From Platerodrilus igneus (lineage: Eukaryota > Arthropoda > Insecta > Coleoptera > Lycidae), in assembly GCA_036346225.1 (NCBI GenBank), contig JARFIW010001750.1, forward strand, positions 434,001 to 498,000: a DNA stretch of 64,000 bases. The letters run 5' to 3'. A program made the position numbers and the translations under genes. The notes beneath the pieces are model-generated. The model was not told the origin of the DNA. It saw nothing but the letters and a program-made list of their open reading frames with translations, and ran no database searches. Within the stretch, counting starts at the first letter, position 1. Each line of letters starts with the position of its first letter. Below, in pieces: positions 1 to 10,966 of this stretch.

Positions 1-79
1 TCTGAAATAAGATGTATGCAGTTAAAAAGGAAGAGTTTTAAAATTTTATTGTTTAAAGTGTGAAAAGCAAGTGACTGAG

Positions 80-1001
80 ACGAAATATGTACTTGGGAAG
101 TTATGCAAAATTACAATCCCTGGAAAGAACTCATGAGGAACTTTTAAAAAAGTTTGATGAATAGAGTAAAGACTTGGTAGAAATAAAAAATAAATTATTC
201 GAACAAAAGTGTCCAGAGGCAGAACTCAATGTTAATAAATTGTACAGTGCAGTCACTAAACGGAATACATATATCTCAACCTCCTATAGTAATAATAGAT
301 AAAATTGGTGGAAAAACAGACTCTAAGGAAATCCTTAAAAAATTGAAAGATAATATTGACCCTGTTAGTTTAGAAATTGGAGTAAGTGTAAGGAAAACTA
401 CAAAAAATGGTGGTATTGTTATTGAATGTGAAAATAATAGAGCAATAGAGGTGATGAAGACAACTATATCACAAAAAATGGGAGAAGAATTACAGTAAAG
501 ATTCCATTAAAAAGACTTCCAATGATAAAAATTATACGAGTAGATGAAAGTGACAAAGAAGGCATTTACAAAAAAATAATAAATCAAAATAAGTTAGATG
601 AGCATAAACAAAATTTTCAAATGAATATTAAGTATGAAACCAAAATTGTTAAAGGGTTATTTAACATTATTGTAGAAGTGGATACAGATACATTTAAATA
701 CATTATGAGAGAAGAACTATTGAGAATTGGATTAGAGCATGTGGCAATAAAAAGATGTTATAAGTGTTGTAAGTTTGGGCATATTGCCAAAGAATGCAAA
801 GGGAGTGTAGTGTGCCCACGGTGTGCACAATCTCATAATGAAGCAGATTGTCAAGAAAGTCAATTTAAGTGTATTAACTGTGTGGAAGCAAAAAGTCGTT
901 TAAATATAGAATTAGATGAGCAGCATACAGTATGGGACTATAATTGTACATGTTTTAAAAGGATTATTGAATTACAAAAACGTAAAATAAACTACTTATA
1001 G
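80..1001 (+). pseudogene. LINE ORF1 (gag-like, CCHC knuckles)
   Basis: Nucleic-acid-binding ORF1 protein, which packages LINE RNA in related elements. The reading begins with a charged, coiled-coil-like stretch (about 110-230), shifts frame, and continues through 229-498 with a segment that looks like the RRM-like part of such proteins (around the residues IGGKTDSKEILKKLKD). It shifts again into 522-1001, where the zinc-knuckle block is clear: CYKCCKFGHIAKEC, then CPRCAQSHNEADC, then CINC. At least two frameshifts and one stop separate the parts. ORF2 starts about 30 nt downstream, as usual for bicistronic LINEs. Confidence 0.8.
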
Positions 1002-1029
1002 CAATTACCTTCTAGATGTTTAAATATAA

Positions 1030-2143
1030 CAGCAGACTATAAGTCAATAATTTTATGCTTAAATACACAAGGCTTAATTACACATTTTGACGAGATACAA
1101 CAGCTAGTCAATCGAGAAAAACCAATATTGGTATGTTTAACAGAAACACATCTGACAAATTGTATTGAAAGTAATGAAATAGGCATTAAAGGATACAGTT
1201 TAGGTAGGGTTGATTCTAGTTCACGACACACTGGAGGTGTCATAATTTACTATCAGTCATTTCTATAGTTTGAAATATTAAAAGAGTATAGCCTCCATTT
1301 AGAATATTGGGGTATTGTTGGTAATATTAAGTTGAATAGTAGAAGTATAAATATAGCTGTGTTTTACCGTTCACCAAGTGGAAGTTGTGCAAATTTTCTA
1401 AACCTGTTGGAAAATTTGTTAGAAGAACTAGTAGAATCACGTGGTAGTGAAGATATCATTCTGATTGGGGATTATAATATTGATTGGAATAAAATAAATG
1501 ATTTCTATACAATTAAGTTAAAAAATATTGTAAAGGACTGTGGATTTGTACAACTAATTTCTGAGAGTACAAGAATTACTAAGGAATCTGAAACATTAAT
1601 AGATTTAGTGATAACTAATAATAATGGATTAAAAAGTACAGTATGGCACACTCCAAAAGTTACAGATCATAGTATTGTTGTTGCAGACATTAGTCACATC
1701 ACACAAAAACTCCAAGTTGATGCAGAAAGCAAAATAAAGAAAATTCTTAACTATGAGGCCATAAAGAACAAGTTAATATTGGCAGATTGGAAGTATGAAA
1801 TAACCAACATCGATAAACTTTATAAAACGTTTTACACAAACATTAAAAATGCAATTGACCATAATTCATATGACAAGGAGGTGTCACAAAATAGTTCAAA
1901 ATTATGGTTTAATGGAGAAATACAAAGAGTAATTAATATACGAAATAAATTTTATAAAAAATTTACATTCACAAGAAGTATGGAAGATTGGAAAGCATAC
2001 AAAGAATGCAGAAATAATGTGATATTCATGATCCGTAGAGCTAAGATTAAATATTATGAAAAGAAAATAGATGAAAATAAAGGTAACCCAGTAAAAATGT
2101 GGAAGACTTTAAAATTTGTATTAAAACCGACGTATTCAAAATA
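1030..2143 (+). pseudogene. LINE ORF2 endonuclease domain (APE type)
   Basis: The apurinic/apyrimidinic-like endonuclease nicks target DNA to prime reverse transcription. Visible motifs in order are LCLNTQG (N-terminal Asn), LTETHL (catalytic Glu), FYRSPSG (Tyr), IGDYNIDW (Asp/Asn) and VTDHS (Asp-His). The first part has no usable start codon and is interrupted by a stop near 1266; the rest is open at 1332-2144. It ends in the basic linker that precedes RT. All catalytic residues can be found, so the domain is damaged by frameshifts rather than eroded. Confidence 0.85.
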
Positions 2144-3850
2144 GTAAGCACATTATATTTGAGAATACACTAGAAACTAATGACAAAACTATTGCTGAAA
2201 AATTCAATACTTACTTCATAAATAGTATAACAGAAATTACATCATCAATTGGTATTGAAAAGTTTGAGTTTCACGATCCAATACGTACAAGCCTGAAGGA
2301 ATTAAGTACTTTTAAATTATTAAAAATACATGAACTAAAAGAATTGGTATACAAGCAAGCAAATAAAAGCAGCCCGGATGGTGTAAACAGTAGAGTTCTT
2401 AAAGAACTTTTGATATTATTGGTTATCCGCTACTAAACATAATAAATATGTCTCTTATGCATGGTATTGTGCTCAATGACTTAAAGATATCAACAATTAC
2501 ACCAATTCAAAAAGTAGTATCAACAAAGAAATGCGAAGAGTACAGGCCTAGAAATATGTTGGCCACAATTGAAAAGGTATTAGAAACAGTAATATATAAG
2601 CAACTGAAGCAATTCTTGGATGAGACTAATATATTAACCACCTATCAGTCTGGTTTTCGAACGAAACACTCGTGTGAAACAGCGATTCAGCTAATTATAA
2701 ATGACTGGAAAGAATCAATGGATAAAGGAAAGGCGGTGTGTGCAGTCTTTATAGATTACAAAAGAGCATTTGAGACTATAAGTAGAAATATTCTCATTCA
2801 AAAATTGGAAAAATATGGAGTTAAAGACAATGCGTTAGAGTGGTTTAAAGACTACCTACAAAACAGGGAGCAAGAAACGAGATGGCAACGGAAACATCTA
2901 GTAAATCAGAAATTGAGTGGGGTGTTCCACAAGGAAGTATTTTGGGACCATTGCTTTTTATAATTTACATAAACGATATAGTGAAGGTAACAAAGATGCA
3001 TATGTTTGCTGATGACACTTTAATATATGCTGAAGGTGCAAATGTAATAAACCTGATTCAATGTGTAAATAGTGACTTAATAAGAATTAGCAAATATTTA
3101 GTTAGAAATAAGCTGAAGATAAATGTTGATAAAACAAAATGGATGTTGTTAACGAATGATAGAAGTTATCAAATGACAAAAACAGAAAATAGGAATGTAC
3201 AAATAGATGGGTCTGATATTGAACTGTTAGAGAACATTAAATACCTTGGCGTAATAATCGACCGAAAATTAACTTTTAAAATGCATCTACAGATGGTTAT
3301 AAATAAAGTAAGCAAAAAGGTTGGATTTCTGAGAAGAATTAGTGCAAAGTTATCAAGTTTTGCTCGAATAACTTTATATAGAGCAATAGTTTATCCACAC
3401 TTAACATATTGCAGCACCATTTTATTTGTCTCAAACCAAGGTGATTTGGAAAGATTGCAAAAGATACAAAATCGTGCAATGAGATGTTTATTAAAATGTA
3501 GCAGATTTTCCAAAGTCCGTTAAATGTTAGAATGCCTTAATTTTTTAAATGTTCAGGAACAAATGAAATATAATAGTATGGTTTTTATATATAAAATTAT
3601 AAATGGTTTGCTGCCTTCGTACTTAGTTAGCAACTTAATTAAAGTGTCAGATATACATAACTACAGCACAAGACAAGCAGACAATTACTATATATACAAG
3701 AAGAATAAAACGATAACCACAAAAAATGTATTTCATTATGGCGTTAAGATATATAATATGTTACCAAAATCAGTTACAAATCAGCCTTCTCAAAGAAAAT
3801 TCAAGAGTAATTTAAAAAAATATATTTTAAGTTGTAGAAATGAAAACTAA
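2144..3850 (+). pseudogene. LINE ORF2 reverse transcriptase
   Basis: Reverse transcriptase of the same element. Motifs read in order: a SSPDGVNSRVLKEL block (about 2370), EEYRPRNMLATIEKVLE, YQSGFRTKHSCETA, VFIDYKRAF, then after a frameshift near 2890 GVPQGSILGPLLF and FADDTLIY (catalytic Asp pair), and KYLGVIID. The thumb region runs to a stop at 3521-3523, and a same-frame continuation to 3850 (MLECLNFLNVQEQ onward) is the usual LINE C-terminus. At least two frameshifts and two stops are present. Only fragments could be translated. Confidence 0.85.
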
Positions 3851-3956
3851 TTATATTATTAACTGTATTTTAATAATTTGCTTTATAGTATAATATTTTG
3901 TTTTTATACTTTAATAACCTATATTGAGTTATGCAATAAATCTACTTACTATAACA

Positions 3957-5398
3957 CTGGGTAACAAAATTTTAGTTTTTGTTTGTTACAAGAACCGTAA
4001 CAGCTGAATCTTACAGTATTTTTGGCACTAATTTCAAATATGTTAGTGGTGGTTTTCTATCGGGCATAGTTTTTTTGTAATTTCAATTTAAAGAAAACCT
4101 TTGTTATACACATATGTAATATTGGTACATTCTTAAAATCTGCTTCGCTTGGATTTTCTGGCGTACTCTGCTGAGATTAATCGGTCTTAAGATTCCAGCA
4201 AAAGTCAGCTAGCATTCTGAGGCTCCACTTTCCTTGGTAACGTGTTTTCATTGTGAATATTTCCTGATGGAAGCGTTCACCATGTTCGTCACTCACAGCT
4301 CCAAGATTGTTTGGAAAAAAGTCCAGATGTGAATCTAAGAAGTGGATATTTAGTGACATATTACAGCCAAGTGCTTTATAGTTTTCCATTAGCTCAGTTA
4401 TCAGTTCTTTGTAGTTATCTGCCCTGTAATTTCCAAGGAAGTTATTAACAACATTTTAAAAAGATTTCCAAGCAGCAAGTTCACAGTCATTCAAACTGCC
4501 TTCAAATCCAATATCAAATATACCTTCTTGTATTTTCGCATCACTTAAATTGGGGGACTTCTTCTTTAGGAACTGAAATCCACTTCCCTCCCGATCCATT
4601 GCTTTAACAAAAAAATTTCATAAGGCCTAGGTGCGGGGGGGGGGGGGACTTTTCAGGTTTTACTAGTGCTGGACTCGCAACGTTCTTCTCTCCAACAGTC
4701 AATGTTTCTCTTTTTGGCCACTGTTTCTTAAGATAATGATTCTTTCTATCTCTGCTCTTCCACTTGCACAAAAAGCAACAAAATTTTGTATAACCAAGTT
4801 GTAAACCAAGTAACAGTGCTATAACTTTAAGATTTCCACAAACATGCCATGAATATTTCTCGTACTGAATCATATCCAACACAAGTTTCATACTTTTATA
4901 TGTCTCCTTCATGTTAGCTGCATGAACTAAAGGGATTGACGGGTATTTATTCCTAACATGAAGAAGAACCGCTTTCAAACTACATTTTGAAAAGTCTATA
5001 AAAAGACGCCATTCGTCAGGATTGTGGGTATGTCCAAAAGCTTCCAGTAAAGATTCCACATCATTGCAGTAAACTAAGTCCACATACTGTGAGAAAAAAC
5101 ATTCGAAGTCACACTGCCTGTCACGGAAACCACTTATTTTTGTGTTGCGTTGTAAAAGATTCCATCATTTCAGTCAAGATGCTAGTATTTCAGCTTGATT
5201 CTTGGATAAATGTAGATCACGAACGAGATCATTTAGTTCAGACTGATTTATTAAGTGCGGTTCAGTATTTGTATTTTCTAAAAAGTCTGGGTCCCTCCTT
5301 TCTTCATCATTCGATAAATCTGTACAGCCTTCAACAAAATCGTCATCTAATTCCCATGTTTTTGGTGCTACCGGAATTGGAAGCTGTGAGGCACTGGT
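3957..5398 (-). pseudogene. Exon of an uncharacterised insect repeat-like protein family
   Basis: A long minus-strand coding stretch readable from 5398 down to about 3960 with a few frameshifts. Landmarks: ELNDLVRDLHLSKNQAE, then YCNDVESLLEAFGH, EWRLFIDFSKCSLKAVLLH, LGLQLGYTKFCCFLCKWKS, VGEKNVASPALV, and near the C-terminus LDSHLDFFPNNLGAVSDEHG and GERFHQEIFTMKTRYQGKWS. I recognise this as a protein type met many times over in insect and other invertebrate genomes, with no function I can name; its copy number suggests a transposon origin. GTGCTTTTAG directly before the first readable codon is a good 3' splice site. A poly-G run at 4636-4648 sits where the frame is lost. Confidence 0.6.
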
Positions 5399-5805
5399 CT
5401 AAAAGCACATGGAATATTAGGATATTAACAGTGTGTATCTAGTCTTGGCTGTTATCCCTGATATTTTCGTTAAACAAAAATAACAGTCTGTGGAGTGATC
5501 CTTAGTTTCTCTCTAAACCATCGAAACTGCAATTGTCATGTGACGGGATCCATTCAACCAACCAGTTAACAACGTTACACCCGACTTACAACAACTATGA
5601 GGGGCCCAGGACTTATCCTGATCACCCATTTACATCCAAAATATAATTCATACGATTTTTTTTTATCAATGGAGTTACATTTCTCCTCTGAGACTTTAGT
5701 GTTACCTCACTACAAATATAGCAGAAACAGCGGAACCGTGACGTTCACTGATCCACTACGACACTCCTCTCTATGCATGATCACTCATGCATCAAGTTCT
5801 CGCCC

Positions 5806-5813
5806 TATATAAA
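5806..5813 (+). promoter_or_regulatory. TATA box candidate
   Basis: TATATAAA preceded by GC-rich CGCCC and about 155 bases upstream of the hammerhead core. A promoter inside a terminal repeat would fit a Penelope-like or LTR-like end. There is no direct evidence for transcription. Confidence 0.35.
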
Positions 5814-5956
5814 CCACCACTTTCGCTAATTTCACCAGTTACTTCGCCACAAGACACCTTTAGGCTATGAATGGACTAGTGAGTCTGCTAGTTCAGGAGT
5901 AACTCTTCTCTTTACACTGTGACTTGTCTATTTAATATTATCATTCTTAACTTTTA

Positions 5957-6015
5957 ATATATTTATTGTCCTGATGAAGCCCCTTGCAAAAGTGGGCGAA
6001 ACGTCGACCTTAATT
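5957..6015 (+). ncRNA. Hammerhead ribozyme candidate (type I)
   Basis: Core CTGATGA at 5971-5977 and GAAA at 5998-6001. Stem II pairs GCCC (5979-5982) with GGGC (5994-5997), extends by CTT/AAG across one bulged T, and closes with the GNRA tetraloop GCAA (5986-5989). GAAA is followed by C-G-T-C, so A6001/T6004 can form the first stem III pair and cleavage would follow C6005. Stem I pairs GTC (5968-5970) with GAC (6006-6008), then an internal loop, then TTA/TAA. One extra A (5978) sits between CTGATGA and stem II. Stem III is minimal, as in ribozymes that act as dimers. Confidence 0.65.
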
Positions 6016-6062
6016 TATAAAAAGACACGGTCCCAACCCGGAACCATAAATAATTATAATGA

Positions 6063-6822
6063 CTCCGGCCGTGAAAGCCTCCGACAATATCATTAGAAAT
6101 AATTTCATCGCTATTGGAAACCCACTGACGCAAATTGAAACACCCTTGTTTCAAAACAAACGAAATATTTTTAACAATATCTTTAGCTTTTGCAACACTG
6201 TCAGATCCACTCAGCAGATCGTCGACATAAAAATCACGCAATATTATTTCAGATATCTATATGACTCTTTGCAATCATGACCTAACTGCTGCAAGCATAG
6301 AATTGCTAAATAAGATGCAGATGCTGTTCTGTATGTCACTGTATTTAACTCGTATGCCTGCAATTTTACATCCGGTGTAGGTCGATACAAAATGCACTGC
6401 AATCTACAAGAACCTGAAGGTACATTTTCTCAATATCGCTACAGAAAGCATACTTATGTTGCCTAAAACGAATTAATATTGAAAGAAGATCATCTTGCAA
6501 TACGGGCCTACCATCTGTGGATCGTTTATAGATTTGTTGAACTAGTCGCCTGAGATGCATTGAACACCACACGCAACTTCGTGGTTTCACTGCTCTCCTT
6601 TAATACTCCATGATGTGGCATAAAATACTGCTTAGTATCAGAGGAATATTCTACTTTGGTCATATGACCTAGACCTTCATACTCAGACAAAAAGTTAGTG
6701 TATTTCTGCCCAAGTGATGCATTAGATGCAAATTTCCGCTCTAAATTATGGAATCGTGATTTGGATAATTCAAAGGATTCTCCCAAAACATCTGGGGATG
6801 CCTTTAATGGAATAGACACCAT
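6063..6822 (-). pseudogene. BEL/Pao reverse transcriptase (partial)
   Basis: Reads FMPHHGVLKESSETTKLRVV and FNASQATSSTNL in the N-terminal half, then a degraded palm with FCSDIEKMYLQV (catalytic Asp), and finally YVDDLLSGSDS with the catalytic Asp pair. Two frameshifts and a short loss separate these blocks. The C-terminal residues near 6065 run straight into non-BEL sequence, which marks the breakpoint. Confidence 0.82.
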
Positions 6823-7715
6823 GAACCGCCCTCCTCTACTAGCTTATAATTATTTAGTAAATGTTTTTCACAATCCTCTTCTAGAGAGAGGTGCCTTGTA
6901 GGAATAATTTCTTCCAGGTCCCAAAATCGCTGTAGTTGTGCTTGAACGTCTACTTTAATTAAATTACAATATGTAACGCCTTTGGGCTTTTTATTACTGA
7001 ATACTGGCCCTGATAAAATCCAACCAAAAGTAGTTTCTTGTAAAATAGGCATGTATTTTCCTAATTGAATCTTCTGCCCTCCACAAATAAAGTTCCAGAA
7101 ATAATCGCTACCTATTAAAATATGTATAGGCTGTGGCTCAAAAAACTTAGGATCGGCTAAATTTAGGTTTTCTGGAATAGGAATATCATCCTTATCCAAC
7201 TTAAATGAAGGTAAGTATCCTGTAATATTCTTGATATCTAAACAAGACAAATTCGCAATGAAATGCTTATTAATCGATTGTACAGTCGAGTCGCACTTAT
7301 GTTCGATTATTGACAATGACTGACTAAGTCTTGATACTGTAAAGTTTATTTTAGTTTTATGTATTTTTAAACATTCACCCTATTCTTCAGTTATAAAACT
7401 GTTTTGTGAACCTGTATCCAAAAGACCTTTAACAATATACTCTGTATTGTCCTTATCTCGCACCTTTACAGATATAGTCGAAAGCAAGACTTGTGTATTT
7501 ACAGAAATTGCAGACAAATTCATCGCCGCAATATTATTCGACTCAGTTGCATTGATATGCAAGAGAGAATTGTGCTTTAATTTGCATTTGGTACAACAAC
7601 CAAACTTGCAATCCTTTGCATAATGAATTTCTCGCAAACAATTTTCGCACAACTTTAATTCTTTATTCTATATTTTTTTAATTCTATATTGATTTCCATA
7701 GGATTTCGCTCGAGG
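6823..7715 (-). pseudogene. BEL/Pao gag end and aspartic protease
   Basis: The N-terminal part reads a zinc knuckle, LCENCLREIHYAKDCKFGCC, then CKLKHNSLLH. The protease active-site triplet lies in KGLLDTGSQNSFI. After a stop near 7378 the frame continues with the A17-peptidase flank, including HILIGSDYFWNFICGG and TTFGWILSGPVF, which are highly typical of Pao-type polyproteins. In live elements this releases gag and pol products. The stop and a frameshift make it non-functional. Confidence 0.82.
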
Positions 7716-8129
7716 ACCATGTGTAGTAGTGACGTGATCTACAATTCAGTTTGCAGATTAACACTGTCAAAAGAAAGTAAATATGCAAAATAAATATGAA
7801 ACGTAGAACTATTTATTTATTGAACATTATTGATTAATGCATAAACCTTTATATTGTTTACAAAAATGACACGACTTTGTCGATGTCTCGAACGTAAGTA
7901 TTTCTTGACAGGTGAACAATATTTTATTATATCCCACTCCCACAATGTTTTCAATAACGCCAGCTATACAATACAAAATATAAATTCGAACTAAGACTTA
8001 ATAAAAGACTTAGCAGTTCTAGTTTCAATCCCTGTTGTTTTGTTTGATGCATTATGTATAGTATGGGTGTTGTTTACAAGTGGTGAAGTTTGAGAAATTT
8101 TTTTAATTTTTGAATTTAGATTGCAGCAT
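7716..8129. other. Non-coding gap
   Basis: No reading frame of note and no clear repeat. AT-rich. Confidence 0.5.
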
Positions 8130-8573
8130 GTAGCTTTGTTTTGTAATCCTTAAGTGAGTCAGAATTTTTGTAAAATGGTGGTTGACCAAACATAATTTCA
8201 AACCATTGACCCGAGAAAGTTTCTTCAAGCCATCAAACTATCATTCAGGTAATCAGTTTGAGTAGTTTTACTAATTCTGTTTTTATTTGATATTTACGAA
8301 TAGATTTCTCTAAAGATTTAATCTTTTTATTAGGTTCTGCTATTAGTTTTTGTTAAGCCTCTTCATTTGCTACTGCTTCATTAAGTACAATATTACAATC
8401 ATTTTTTAACTTATCAATATGATTATCCTTAAGTTGGTTATCTTTAAGTAATTTTTTTGCTTTCTAGAAAACAAATAGTTTCCTTGTCCCTGTCAGTTAT
8501 GGGCCCCGTGTTATTGTCTGTTTTTATAGAATATTCATTACAGATGACTATATTATTTGTTACGTTCATTTTT
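8130..8573 (-). pseudogene. Decayed coiled-coil ORF, possibly LINE ORF1
   Basis: A minus-strand frame starting with an ATG at about 8573 (MNVTNNIVICNEYSIKTDNN) and continuing, across frameshifts, through charged heptad-like sequence such as KNDCNIVLNEAVANEEA and LIAEPNKKIKSLEKSIRK. Stops are scattered through it. I do not recognise a family; Lys/Glu-rich coiled coils of this type occur in LINE ORF1 proteins, but nothing adjacent confirms that. Confidence 0.3.
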
Positions 8574-9502
8574 GGCAATAATTGGTTATTTTATTTACAA
8601 TAATTTTCAACTCAAATCCTTTGCTAATTAATTATCCGTTTATCTAAATTCCATGTCTACGGTTAAATCCGTCGATTCATAATTAAAAAGAAATACGCTG
8701 GCTAATAATTTTCAACTAAAATCCACTTTGCTTCTAAAACGAAACTTTATTTGATAAATTAAATATCCTGTAAATTTTACTTGGTAAATACTTCCGCTAA
8801 TTAAGAATAAAATCTACTTCCCAGAATTCCCTAACGTAAAGTTTACACTATACTCAGATAGTCGATAACGTGTTCCAAGTATCTGATAATTGCTTCTTAT
8901 GTGTTTTCCGTCGGAAGAATTTGTCGAATTAAAGCTGCATATTATCCCAATATAAACTGTGTTTTTCCAGGTTAATTCTGAATAGAAATATTACTTTGAA
9001 CTCTGGTCACTGGCTGAACGAAATTGATTTGATTTGCTTTCCAATCTACACATCGGAGACACGTGTGGGAATGTTTGGTTGTTTCCGTTTTTCATTATGA
9101 AAATTTCGCACACGCACTATGGCGTGATAAGCATTTAGGGTTTTTAGAAAATTGTATTTTTCGTCGAAATTAAATTAATTTTTATTGGTAATTGCTGTAG
9201 CTTCTTCTGGTGGTCTTAAAGCCATGATGAACGGTCGTCTCTTGCTGTAATGGGAGGCCAAGTGCATTCTTTCTGGTTGTAGGCCCACCTACTCGTTGCC
9301 GTGAACCAGCTAGTGATTCAACCCCTGACGTCAGCAACTTCGAGGGCGTGTTTTACTTTCTCCATCATTTACGATTGCGATCCCATCGGTTGGAATTTTC
9401 GGTTTAAGCTCGTGCATTCCTAAATTTAATCCATTTAGACGACAATTAGTGAATTAGTTTGAGATTTATTGACACTATATGAATGCATTACTATAATCGT
9501 TG
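8574..9502. other. Non-coding gap
   Basis: AT-rich with one GC-richer patch (about 9220-9420) that has no ORF or recognisable signal. Confidence 0.5.
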
Positions 9503-9526
9503 TAATTTAAGTTCCGATTTACGTCA
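9503..9526 (+). repeat. Left inverted repeat of the IS630/Tc1-type element
   Basis: Begins TAATTTAAGTTCCG. It is the exact reverse complement of 12749-12772, and weaker pairing extends several bases beyond each side. Confidence 0.75.
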
Positions 9527-10702
9527 CTAATATTCGTAATGTCATAACATGACGTGGTTGCCACTATCAAAATACGATTTTATGGTAACCACAATGAGGC
9601 CATCGGTAGAAAATTAATGTTGCAAATGTTTTCTAATAGATGAAGGAATGTAGTTTGTAACTTTCTAAAATGCAATTTTTAGAATCATTATTATATGGAC
9701 ATAATTGTAGATCAAACTCTTTAACTAAATAATATAGGCTATTTAAGTGAAAGTTTTACTACTGAGCATATTTCAAACATAGTTCAGTGTTTTTAATGTG
9801 ATTCATTTTACAGCAATCTGCACACTACACCAGACACGGAATATTAGCCACCGCTATTCAACAAAACGGGTTATGTTTATCAAAACTAAATTAAAAGTGT
9901 GTAATTCATGTTTTAAATATGCCAGCACAAAATAACCGAAATACCTATAAAATTCAATTTTCTTTCAGTCTTTGTGAAGTAGTATTTTTTTTCCGATAAA
10001 TAGGGTTGAATTGTGAATGTTTACTATTCAAATAATATGTAGTCATTTTAGGCAAAATATAAAACAAATATGTATTCTTTAAGATAATACGAAAGTACAT
10101 GGATATTGATATCTCGTAGGTAAGTGTATATAGGACGAACAGTCTTGAAAATTTATTTTTTAAGGTTTGCTGGATGCTAAACAAACACATACAATATCTT
10201 GCAAACTTGTGGATTTATGGAACCTGTTGAAATTGGAAGATGTAAAAGCTTGATAGTACCTGGTGTCTTAGTTTTGCCAGTATGAGGTGTATGCAGTTAG
10301 TAAAATAAACAACATTCTCTAGAGTGATACAAGTATTCGGTAAATTTGAAAATATAATACACTTTATTAATGATAAGATATAAGTAACAACTTTAACAAA
10401 AGAAGATTGTCAAACACGATAGAGGTAATTCAAAAATGATTAATTGTATCACAAAAAAATTGTAATTTTGCAGTCGATGTAGACAGATGTAACCGAAGAA
10501 ATTAAATGAATCTCTACTAAATGCTTGTAAATTATTAATAAAATAATATATTTAGTTTTATTTATTTATCATACAGAAAGTTACAGATACTGATTACCTC
10601 ACAATAACCTAAATGCCGATAGTTAATTTACAAATATCGGTATTTCTTCGTGTACAAAATGTATTTCATTAATTTCCCTATGATTACATGGCCTTCTATC
10701 GA

Positions 10703-10899
10703 TTAGTTACTATTGGTGTCTGAATCCCAGCTACTGTTGTTGCCATCGTCGTTTATGTTAATGATCAACGGTGCAACATGCTTTTCATCAGACCTAATTT
10801 TGTGATCCTCCATTCTTTAATAATTGCTTCTGCGTTTTGTACAGAATTTGTCCAAACTTGAGGAGCTAGGGTCACTAATACTTCATGCCACATTGTCAT
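10703..10899 (-). pseudogene. Second copy of the transposase C-terminal segment
   Basis: Reads MTMWHEVLVTLAPQVWTNSV, QNAEAIIKEW, then after a one-base frameshift SDEKHVAPLIININDDGN and WDSDTNSN followed by TAA. This matches position by position the tail of the main transposase at 10967-11164 (MWHKALATITPEVWANATAH, then DVAPLVITFNADTESDSTDS), but is clearly diverged. It therefore looks like a duplicated last exon, or the remains of a second element, lying just downstream. An AG that could serve as acceptor stands a few bases before it (TATATAAAG). The acidic, serine-rich tail is shared by both copies. Confidence 0.65.
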
Positions 10900-10966
10900 A
10901 CAGCTTTATATACATCAGCAAAATATAAATTTGCTAACCTTTGTTCATTAAGTTCTCCAGCAATGT

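Larger units (their letters stand above)
1..3955 (+). mobile_element. Decayed Jockey/I-type LINE, nearly complete
   Basis: A non-LTR retrotransposon read left to right: an ORF1 with zinc knuckles (to 1001), then an apurinic-type endonuclease, a reverse transcriptase and a C-terminal tail ending at 3850. A short AT-rich 3' part with an AATAAA-like signal (about 3940) closes it. The left end is cut by the window edge, so the 5' UTR is not visible. Several frameshifts and stops break both ORFs, so it is an old, immobile copy. The order EN then RT with a CCHC-type ORF1 is typical of the Jockey/I group; I cannot fix the clade without a tree. Confidence 0.88.
5480..6062 (+). mobile_element. Retroelement end carrying TATA box and hammerhead motif
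   Basis: A non-coding block between the repeat-family exon and a minus-strand BEL/Pao fragment. It contains a TATA box (5806-5813), a long untranslated stretch and then a hammerhead ribozyme core (5957-6015). It ends where BEL/Pao reverse transcriptase coding begins on the other strand. Hammerhead motifs of this kind are known in terminal repeats of Penelope-like elements and in short retrozyme-like repeats, so this is probably such an end. No RT or GIY-YIG coding is attached here, so the class is inferred. Confidence 0.45.
6063..7715 (-). mobile_element. BEL/Pao retrotransposon fragment A
   Basis: A minus-strand piece of a BEL/Pao LTR retrotransposon running from the gag zinc knuckle through protease and the linker to reverse transcriptase. 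It breaks off at about 6063, where the hammerhead-bearing segment starts, so RNase H, integrase and both LTRs are missing. Truncation at 7715 removes most of gag. Frameshifts at about 7379, 6810 and 6370 split the ORF. Confidence 0.87.
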
